NCBI GenBank assembly: GCA_025356695.1
Contig: JANXSE010000168.1
Coordinates: 1 to 12,605, forward strand
Direction of reading: 5' to 3'
Source of the DNA: Betaproteobacteria bacterium
GTDB taxonomy: Bacteria > Pseudomonadota > Gammaproteobacteria > Burkholderiales > SG8-41
DNA: 12,605 nucleotides
The position numbers were made by a program, and so were the translations under genes. The notes beneath the pieces were generated by a model, which was given only the letters and a program-made list of their open reading frames with translations, made no database searches and was not told the DNA's origin. Shown here in pieces: positions 8,103 through 12,605 of this stretch. The number at the start of each line of letters is the position of its first letter. Position 1 is the first letter of the stretch.

Positions 8103-8108
8103 GGACAT

Positions 8109-8114
8109 CTCCTT
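8109..8114 (-). promoter_or_regulatory. Ribosome binding site deciding the glgC start
   Basis: AAGGAG on the minus strand, 6 bases before the ATG at 8102. The alternative ATG at 8108 abuts it with no spacing. Confidence 0.7.
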
Positions 8115-8209
8115 GACGCGCGATCACCGCGAAAGCCTGCACATCACGACAGTCGCAAAAATCAAAGACCCGCTGCCCACAGCGCCCCGGACCCTGCCCG
8201 GAGAACGCG

Positions 8210-8488
8210 TCAGCGGCGCCGCCTGTCAATCGGTATCGGGCGCGCACCTTTGAGTAAACCGCGGTCAACCGCGATCTCGGCCGCGAACCAGTCTTCGAGT
8301 TCATGTCCCGGCTCAAAACCGCGCTGTGCTGCGAGGAAGTAGGCGGCTTCGGTGATCATCGCCTGACGCACTTCCATAATGGTTGCGGATTCCGGAAGAA
8401 TCGCCGGCTCCGGACCAGTCGCGGGCAGCGCCGGTTTCGACACATCAGCAGCGGCGGTGTCGTGGCCGATTGGCGCAAGGGCTGTCAT
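8210..8488 (-). CDS. DUF2934-domain small protein
   Basis: A 92-residue cytoplasmic protein of unknown function. The first 38 residues are Ala/Pro-rich and low in complexity. Residues about 39-78 match the DUF2934 pattern: an ITEAAYFLAAQRG helix, a Gly-His turn and LEDWFAAEIAVDRGLL. The C-terminus is basic (RRRR). Start 8488 is chosen because GGAGG stands 5 bases before it; an ATG at 8500 would put that site inside the coding region. It has no membrane segment or signal peptide. It precedes glgC on the same strand with a 107-base gap, so the two may be co-transcribed. From memory, DUF2934 genes often neighbour glycogen and trehalose genes, which would fit, but no activity is known to me. Confidence 0.75.
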   Translation of the reverse strand: MTALAPIGHDTAAADVSKPALPATGPEPAILPESATIMEVRQAMITEAAYFLAAQRGFEPGHELEDWFAAEIAVDRGLLKGARPIPIDRRRR

Positions 8489-8493
8489 GCCAG

Positions 8494-8498
8494 CCTCC
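8494..8498 (-). promoter_or_regulatory. Ribosome binding site deciding the DUF2934 start
   Basis: GGAGG on the minus strand with 5 bases to the ATG at 8488. It overlaps the upstream in-frame ATG (8498-8500), making that one an unlikely start. Confidence 0.55.
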
Positions 8499-8641
8499 AT
8501 GGGGCTATGCGAACAAGTGAAGCGTAGGCCAATAAAACAAAGCAGCGATGACGTGGATCAATAGCCACGAATGAATTTCACAAAAATCCCAGAATTCGAG
8601 GCCATTAATGCTGCATGGTGGCCTGTGAACATCCCGAAAAA

Positions 8642-8719
8642 ATTATGCCGCACCTGTTGCGTCGCAGCATTCACAGTCTCGCGGCATCGCCTCATTATGC
8701 CGCCGATGATTATGTCCGC
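8642..8719. repeat. Repeated ATTATGCCGC words with an inverted copy
   Basis: ATTATGCCGC occurs at 8642-8651 and again at 8694-8703, 52 bases apart. A third, interrupted copy (ATTATGTCCGC) is at 8709-8719. GCGGCAT at 8681-8687 is the inverted partner of ATGCCGC at 8697-8703, with a 9-base centre. The arrangement resembles regulator sites, but chance cannot be excluded. Confidence 0.35.
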
Positions 8720-8778
8720 CCGTCCCGCGGAGATCGGCTGCAGCCGTCCGCCGTCAAAAGCGGCACGCATTTCTGGTT

Positions 8779-8784
8779 TAAAAT
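8779..8784 (+). promoter_or_regulatory. Possible -10 element for the dapA-like operon
   Basis: TAAAAT within GGTTTAAAATCGC, about 88 bases before the ATG at 8873. One mismatch from the sigma-70 -10 consensus; no good -35 box is seen. Tentative. Confidence 0.28.
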
Positions 8785-8860
8785 CGCGACAGAATCCGGT
8801 GGAGCAAGGCGCGGTGCAAGGCCGCGAACAAGTCAGGGCACCGGCAAGCAGCCTGGGCAA

Positions 8861-8866
8861 AGGGGA
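8861..8866 (+). promoter_or_regulatory. Ribosome binding site deciding the first dapA-like start
   Basis: AGGGGA, 6 bases before the ATG at 8873. The family fold begins right after this ATG (GVMQAPVTPL). Confidence 0.65.
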
Positions 8867-8872
8867 CATCCA

Positions 8873-9787
8873 ATGGCATTGGTTTTAAAAGGCGTCATGC
8901 AGGCGCCGGTGACACCGTTACACGACGATTTCAGTCTCGATCTGCCGACACTCGAGAAAGTCACCGACTTTCATGTGCGCACGGGGGCGACCGGCATCAC
9001 CTGGCCGTACCACAAATCCGAATCGCTCAACATGACGATGGCCGAACGCAAGGCCGGCGCCGAAGCGGTGATCCGCACGGTCAACAAGCGCGTGCCGGTG
9101 GCGATCCATGTCAGTTCGCTGGCGGCGCACAACACACTGGAACTGGCGCGCCACGCGCAGGAAAAAGGCGCCGACTGCGTGGTGGCGATCACGCCCTACT
9201 TCTGGGACCCGACACCGCAGGCGATATTCGATTTCTTCGTGCGTCTCGGTACCTCGATCGACCTGCCCTTTCTCGCCTACAACTCGCCCGGTTATCTGTC
9301 GGGGGTGGAAATCACCAGCGACCTCCTGGCACGCATGATCGAGCGCCTGCCCAATCTGATCGGCGTGAAAGAAGCGAGCTTCAACAGCGAAAAGTTTCTC
9401 GAACTGTCGCGCTGCGCGCTGGCGATGAAACCGGATTTCTCGATGATCGCCGGCGTTGAATATCTGCTGCCGTCAATTCCGCTCGGCGGACGCGGCTCTT
9501 ATTCCTCGGCCGGCGCCATCTGCCCCAACCTCGTGGTTGAACTCTACCGTTCCTGCGCCGCCGCCGAATGGGCGAAGGCGCGCGAATGCCAGTACAAGAT
9601 TTCGCGCCTGTGGATGATCTTCCGCGATCAATATCCGTCATCGCTCAAAGGCGGCATGGTGATGATGGGCCGCCCGGTCGGGCCAACGCGCCCGCCGCTG
9701 CCCACCGCCACCAAAGAGCGCCAGGAATACATCCGCGGCCAACTCGAAGAGATGGGCATCATGGACAGCGAACCGTACGGTTGGTAA
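8873..9787 (+). CDS. DapA/NanA-superfamily lyase or synthase, copy 1 (Schiff-base lysine present)
   Basis: A 304-residue TIM-barrel protein of the dihydrodipicolinate synthase / N-acetylneuraminate lyase superfamily, which forms or splits C-C bonds through a lysine Schiff base with pyruvate or a keto acid. It opens with the usual APVTPL strand. The active-site Tyr136 is in YNSPG and the Schiff-base Lys166 in IGVKEAS, so Schiff-base chemistry is possible. The loop that is GTTGE in true DapA reads PYHKSES here, lacking both threonines, and PYFWDPTP replaces the usual PYYxKP. It is therefore unlikely to be lysine-pathway DapA; a hydratase-aldolase, keto-acid decarboxylase/dehydratase or other aldolase role is more likely. 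It is the first gene of a three-gene unit. An extended reading to 8615 is rejected because the added residues are not family-like. Confidence 0.9.
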   Translation: MALVLKGVMQAPVTPLHDDFSLDLPTLEKVTDFHVRTGATGITWPYHKSESLNMTMAERKAGAEAVIRTVNKRVPVAIHVSSLAAHNTLELARHAQEKGADCVVAITPYFWDPTPQAIFDFFVRLGTSIDLPFLAYNSPGYLSGVEITSDLLARMIERLPNLIGVKEASFNSEKFLELSRCALAMKPDFSMIAGVEYLLPSIPLGGRGSYSSAGAICPNLVVELYRSCAAAEWAKARECQYKISRLWMIFRDQYPSSLKGGMVMMGRPVGPTRPPLPTATKERQEYIRGQLEEMGIMDSEPYGW

Positions 9788-9847
9788 TGCGGGCTGGTAA
9801 TTGAACAACCGAACATGACAATTTAATTCGCGCCCACCCTCACCCCA

Positions 9848-9870
9848 ACCCTCTCCCTGAGGGAGAGGGT
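9848..9870. repeat. Perfect hairpin repeat between the two dapA-like genes
   Basis: ACCCTCTCCC-TGA-GGGAGAGGGT, a 10-bp perfect stem with a 3-base loop, preceded by CCCTCACCCCA. It resembles the ACCCTCTCCC...GGGAGAGGGT intergenic repeats common in proteobacteria. With no T-run it is not a standard terminator; it may act on mRNA stability or expression ratio within the operon. Confidence 0.8.
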
Positions 9871-9908
9871 GAGAACGGCGCAAAACAAAAACTTTTTGCG
9901 AGCATACG

Positions 9909-10823
9909 ATGTCCACTTTCAAACCCGGTCTCGTCCACGCCCCGGTCACGCCGTTCAAGCGCGACGAGCAAATCGATTTCAGCACCTACGGAAAACTGAT
10001 CGAATTCCATCTCGCCAACGGCGCCGAGTCGCTGGCGGTGCCCATGCACGCCGGTGAATCGGTCAGCCTCACCGATGAAGAACGCCTCAAGCTGATCAAG
10101 TACGCGATCAAGCAGGTCAAGGGCCGTGTGCCGGTGATTGCGCATGTCAGCCAGTCGGGCACCGGTGTCGCCGCCGATCTGGCGAAACAGGCGGCCAAAC
10201 TTGGTGCCGCCGCCATCGTCGCCACCACGCCCTATTACTGGACGCCGCCGGCCAACATGCTGCTCGAACACTTCACGCAGATCGGCGCCGCCACCAAGCT
10301 GCCGTTTTTCGTCTACAACAGCCCTGAAGAAATGGGCGGCGTGAAAATCGGCGCCGACACCGTCCTCAAACTGATCGACCGTCTCGACAACCTCACCGGC
10401 ATCGTCGATGCCAGCCTAGACTGGCAATTCATGATCGAAGTGGTCTCCACTGCACAGGCCAAACGCGCCGACTTCCAGTTGCTGACCGGCGCCGAGTACA
10501 TGATCTCGGCAGGTGCGACCGGAGCGACCGGCATGATCGCGCCGATGGCCGGCATCGCGCCGCGCGCGGTGAAAAAACTGTGGGACCTCTGCGCACAGGA
10601 AAAATATCAGGAAGCCCGCCCGGTGCAGGAAGCCATTGCCGCGCTGCGTCAGGCGGTCAAGCCGCTGGGTGTCGCCGGTCTCAAGGCCGGCATCACGCTG
10701 ATGGAACGCAAAGGCGGCAACATGCGCGCGCCCCTCGAAAACCCCGCACTCGCCGCGCGCAAGAAACTCGCCGCCGACCTCAACGCGATTGCCGCGCTGC
10801 GCGACGAACCGCGCGGCTGGTAA
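9909..10823 (+). CDS. DapA/NanA-superfamily protein, copy 2 (Schiff-base lysine replaced by valine)
   Basis: A second 304-residue TIM-barrel paralogue, 121 bases after the first. It opens with HAPVTPFKRDEQIDF and keeps Tyr136 in YNSPEEM, at exactly the same residue number as copy 1. The Schiff-base position is altered: the segment LTGIVDAS has Val166 where copy 1 has Lys166 (codon gtc at 10404). The GTTGE loop reads PMHAGES. Without the lysine, normal aldolase or synthase chemistry is not expected. It may be a non-Schiff-base enzyme, a regulatory or structural pseudo-enzyme, or a partner in a mixed oligomer with copy 1. The reading frame is intact, so it is not a decayed gene. Both copies end in EPxGW. 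The ribosome site is weak (GCGAG, about 7 bases before the ATG). The next gene starts 24 bases after its stop. Confidence 0.9.
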   Translation: MSTFKPGLVHAPVTPFKRDEQIDFSTYGKLIEFHLANGAESLAVPMHAGESVSLTDEERLKLIKYAIKQVKGRVPVIAHVSQSGTGVAADLAKQAAKLGAAAIVATTPYYWTPPANMLLEHFTQIGAATKLPFFVYNSPEEMGGVKIGADTVLKLIDRLDNLTGIVDASLDWQFMIEVVSTAQAKRADFQLLTGAEYMISAGATGATGMIAPMAGIAPRAVKKLWDLCAQEKYQEARPVQEAIAALRQAVKPLGVAGLKAGITLMERKGGNMRAPLENPALAARKKLAADLNAIAALRDEPRGW

Positions 10824-10847
10824 CCCTCACGCCACACAAGGAACGCC

Positions 10848-11471
10848 ATGGATCAGAACCGCCTGCAGCTAGCCGCCGAAAAATTCGAAATCTCCCAGGT
10901 CTCCAACACGCTCCTGAGCTGCCGCGATTCCGGCGACTGGGCAACACTGGTGAGCTGCTTTCACCCGGATGCGCGCGTCACCACCTCGTGGTTCGACGGC
11001 ACTGCCGAGGAATTCGCCAAGGCCTCGCAGAACATGATGGCCGGCCATCACGAAAAAGACACGCAGCGCCACATGATCAACAACCCGCGCGTCAGCATCA
11101 ACGGCCACCGCGCGGTCAACGAGTATTACCTGACGCTGTATCAGGGCCGCACCATGGACGGCTACGAATTCGACCTCACGACCTGGAGCGTCACGCTTGA
11201 TCTGTATGAAAAGCGCAACGGCGACTGGCGCATCTGCAAGCGCTCGAACATCTATGAAAAAGACCGCCTCGACCCGCATGTACCGGGCTCGGTGCCGCAG
11301 TCGTATTACGATGGTCTCGATCTCTCAAGCTATCCGCAGGCGATCCGCTTTCACTGCTATCGCAACGAGCGCAGCAGCGGCCACAAGCCGAAGAACCTGA
11401 TCCTCAAGGGTTCGCCGGAAGAAACCGCGGCGCGCAAGTACGCCGCCGACTGGCTGGCGGCGGGAAAGTAA
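10848..11471 (+). CDS. NTF2/SnoaL-like protein with C-terminal extension
   Basis: A 207-residue cytoplasmic protein of the nuclear-transport-factor-2-like (cone-fold) superfamily, best matching the SnoaL-like type. Residues about 10-140 show the fold's pattern: an opening helix (AAEKFEISQVSNTL), the CFHPDARVTTSWFDGT segment with acid and His residues lining the pocket, a helix with MAGHHEKDTQRHMI, and paired strands ending in YEKRNGDWRICKRSNIYEKD. Members include ketosteroid isomerase, polyketide cyclase and dehydratase/hydratase-type enzymes, as well as ring-hydroxylating dioxygenase small subunits. The last 60 residues or so (from about DPHVPG) exceed the normal domain size. AAGGA is 5 bases before the ATG. 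It follows copy 2 by 24 bases, so it belongs to the same operon and may act on the same substrate. Exact reaction unknown. Confidence 0.85.
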   Translation: MDQNRLQLAAEKFEISQVSNTLLSCRDSGDWATLVSCFHPDARVTTSWFDGTAEEFAKASQNMMAGHHEKDTQRHMINNPRVSINGHRAVNEYYLTLYQGRTMDGYEFDLTTWSVTLDLYEKRNGDWRICKRSNIYEKDRLDPHVPGSVPQSYYDGLDLSSYPQAIRFHCYRNERSSGHKPKNLILKGSPEETAARKYAADWLAAGK

Positions 11472-11490
11472 GCAGCTTCAGCATTTCCCT

Positions 11491-11520
11491 CCGTTCGTGG
11501 TGAGCCTGTCGAACCATGAG
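11491..11520. repeat. Palindromic intergenic repeat of the GTTCGTGGTGAGC type
   Basis: CCGTTCGTGG at 11491-11500 can pair along all ten bases with CCATGAGCGG at 11514-11523, counting two G-T wobbles, leaving a 13-base loop that contains CCTGTCGAA. The core resembles the GTTCGTGGTGAGC...GTCGAAC repeat that I recall from many proteobacterial genomes. It starts 20 bases after the NTF2-like stop. Confidence 0.65.
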
Positions 11521-11529
11521 CGGCGCGGC

Positions 11530-11568
11530 GCATGCGGTGCAATAAGCGAAGCGCATTGCGCCGCATGC
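11530..11568. repeat. Long inverted repeat GCATGCGGTGCAAT / ATTGCGCCGCATGC
   Basis: Fourteen-base arms (11530-11543 and 11555-11568) pair fully with one G-T wobble around the 11-base loop AAGCGAAGCGC. The GGTGCAATAAGCGAAGCGCATTGC core is a recurrent intergenic motif in beta- and gammaproteobacteria, from memory. There is no T-run. Confidence 0.75.
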
Positions 11569-11589
11569 CTCCGAGCGCCCCCACCCTAA

Positions 11590-11622
11590 CCCTCCCCCGC
11601 GCACTGCGTGCGCAAGGGAGGG
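11590..11622. repeat. Inverted repeat CCCTCCC...GGGAGGG
   Basis: Outer arms CCCTCCC (11590-11596) and GGGAGGG (11616-11622), inner arms GCGCAC (11599-11604) and GTGCGC (11608-11613), separated by a 2x2 mismatch and closed by TGC. It follows CACCCTAA, as in the widespread CACCCTAACCCTCCC repeat type. Confidence 0.75.
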
Positions 11623-11652
11623 GATTAGTCTGTGGTATCGCGTCGTTAGCAG

Positions 11653-11682
11653 GTCCCTGCCCCCGCGAAGCGGGGGAAGGAC
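11653..11682. repeat. Inverted repeat CCCCCGC-GAA-GCGGGGG
   Basis: A perfect 7-bp GC stem (11660-11666 with 11670-11676) and GAA loop. An outer GTCC/GGAC pair (11653-11656 with 11679-11682) flanks it across a small internal loop. It lies about 50 bases beyond the receptor's stop codon and could help end transcription from either side, although no T-run follows. Confidence 0.7.
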
Positions 11683-11731
11683 AGGATGGGGGCGCAGCCA
11701 GCGCCGCGATTCAGAAAATACCTATTCGCAT

Positions 11732-12605
11732 CTAAAACAACGCGCGCAACCCCGCATAAAACATCCGCGGCGCCGCCACACCGCGGAACTGCTCGGCGTT
11801 GCCAGTCGTGAGATTGTTGGAGCCAAGCGTGCCGTAGGTCGAATAACGCGTATTGAAAAGATTGCTCACGCCACCGAACACTTCGAAGGTTTTGTCGAAG
11901 CGGTGATCGACGTCGAGTTTCAATGTGGCGAATCCGGGTATCTTGCCGTTCGCATCCTGATTGTTTTCGTCGCCGCGCGCGTACTGCGAACCCTGCGCCT
12001 GCACACTTGCGCGCAGCTTCGTCTGCGCCGTCAGCGCGTAGCCGGCACGCAGCTTGACGGTGGCGGCCGGAATGCCCGGTATCTTGTTGCCGGGTTGCGC
12101 GAAGACACCGGCGCAGCCACCGCCGGCGCCGTTGGCGGCAATGCACACGCTGTTCGAACCGTTGGCGAGCGTGAACGGGCTTTCGAAGGTCGCATCGATC
12201 CAGCTTGCGGCAAGCGCGTAATCGAATTTGCCGCGGGCGCCGTCGAGCGCGAGTTCAACGCCCTGGCGCCGCGTACTGCCGACGTTGGCGAAATAGCCCT
12301 GCACCGCGTTGGTCTGGTTGAACAGGATGTCGTCCTGCAGCGTGCTGCGGAACGCAGCGACGCGCCAGCGCAAACGTTCGGAAAGCGCGCCACGAAAACC
12401 GAATTCGATCGTTTTCGAAATCACCGCCTTCAAATGCGGATCGGCGCCAAACGCATTCGGAATGCCGGTGCAGGGCGAATTCGGATCGGCGCAGGCGAGC
12501 TCGATCGCCGACGGCGTGCGAAAGCCTTCGGCATAGTTCGCAAAGCCGTTGAGCTGTGGTGCGAACTGGTAGGCCGCACCCAGCGACGGGTTGAAGCGCG
12601 AATAG
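11732..12605 (-). CDS. TonB-dependent outer-membrane receptor, C-terminal part (5' end outside window)
   Basis: The last 290 residues of a TonB-dependent receptor, which imports iron chelates, cobalamin or other large nutrients across the outer membrane. The frame stays open to the window edge (first whole codon ends at 12604), so any start inside the window is artificial. Visible: YSRFNPSLGAAYQF, FANYAEGFRTPSAIEL, alternating strand patterns of the 22-strand barrel, VSNLFNTRYSTYG, and the C-terminal YAGLRALF, whose last Phe is the outer-membrane assembly signal. Two Cys pairs sit in presumed extracellular loops (ACADPNSPC and CIAANGAGGGC), suggesting disulfides. The plug and TonB box are not in the window. 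It is convergent with the NTF2-like gene across the repeat cluster. Substrate unknown. Confidence 0.93.
   Translation of the reverse strand, partial: YSRFNPSLGAAYQFAPQLNGFANYAEGFRTPSAIELACADPNSPCTGIPNAFGADPHLKAVISKTIEFGFRGALSERLRWRVAAFRSTLQDDILFNQTNAVQGYFANVGSTRRQGVELALDGARGKFDYALAASWIDATFESPFTLANGSNSVCIAANGAGGGCAGVFAQPGNKIPGIPAATVKLRAGYALTAQTKLRASVQAQGSQYARGDENNQDANGKIPGFATLKLDVDHRFDKTFEVFGGVSNLFNTRYSTYGTLGSNNLTTGNAEQFRGVAAPRMFYAGLRALF

Larger units (their letters stand above)
8489..8872. other. Divergent intergenic region between the DUF2934 gene and the dapA-like operon
   Basis: About 380 bases with no convincing gene. Readings across it on both strands lack ribosome sites and family features, and a 5' extension of the following gene is Arg/His-rich and unlike its family. 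Its first part (about 8525-8645) is richer in A and T than its surroundings. It contains repeated ATTATGCCGC-type words (8642-8719), a candidate -10 element at 8779-8784 and the ribosome site for the next gene. It probably holds the promoters for both directions. Confidence 0.6.

Noticed and set aside
8615..8872. A 5' extension of the first dapA-like gene
   Set aside because: The extra residues are unlike the family, and a good ribosome site and the normal N-terminus are at 8873.
8571..8888. A 105-codon plus-strand reading frame in the divergent region
   Set aside because: No ribosome site, no recognisable domain, and it runs into the start of the dapA-like gene in another frame.
11472..11731. 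CRISPR array or att site in the repeat cluster
   Set aside because: The repeats differ from one another, are not regularly spaced, and no integrase or cas gene is near.

Overview
The window is about 12.6 kb of high-GC, gene-dense DNA from a Gram-negative proteobacterium. It carries a TonB-dependent outer-membrane receptor, a lipoprotein, a Tat-type signal and a proteobacterial-style GlgC. A betaproteobacterium is my best guess, from the mandelate-dehydrogenase-like flavoprotein, the GlgC type and the style of the intergenic repeats; this is inference, not proof. The content looks like an accessory catabolic region for organic or aromatic acids plus one glycogen gene. I see no rRNA, tRNA, CRISPR array, phage gene or insertion sequence.

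Layout. (1) 2-379 (+): C-terminal part of a D-2-hydroxyacid dehydrogenase. (2) 426-2055 (-): an exported two-domain VOC/glyoxalase-fold protein followed, with a 20-bp overlap, by a lipoprotein solute-binding protein (family 3). (3) 2225-3115 (+): a dienelactone-hydrolase-family protein with a Tat-like leader, transcribed divergently from the VOC gene and closed by a very strong intrinsic terminator. (4) 3280-6832 (+): a possible 10-codon leader ORF whose stop overlaps the start of an FMN-dependent alpha-hydroxy-acid dehydrogenase, then an orphan molybdopterin-binding subunit of the xanthine dehydrogenase/CoxL family. (5) 6780-8488 (-): a DUF2934 protein and glgC. GlgC converges on, and overlaps, the end of the molybdoenzyme gene. 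(6) 8873-11471 (+): two tandem DapA/NanA-superfamily proteins of exactly 304 residues each, then an NTF2/SnoaL-like protein. (7) 11472-11731: a cluster of four different inverted repeats. (8) 11732-12605 (-): C-terminal 290 residues of a TonB-dependent receptor.

How it may work together (inference). TonB receptor, solute-binding lipoprotein, dienelactone hydrolase, VOC protein, 2-hydroxyacid oxidoreductases, a molybdenum hydroxylase and pyruvate-aldolase-fold enzymes are all typical parts of uptake and breakdown of small aromatic or hydroxy/keto acids. No substrate can be named from the sequence.

The most unusual point is the DapA-like pair. The first copy keeps the Schiff-base lysine (K166). 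The second has valine at the same ungapped position (V166) while keeping the YNxP tyrosine. Both lack the threonine pair of the canonical GTTGE loop. This looks like an active/degenerate paralogue pair, possibly working with the NTF2-like partner.
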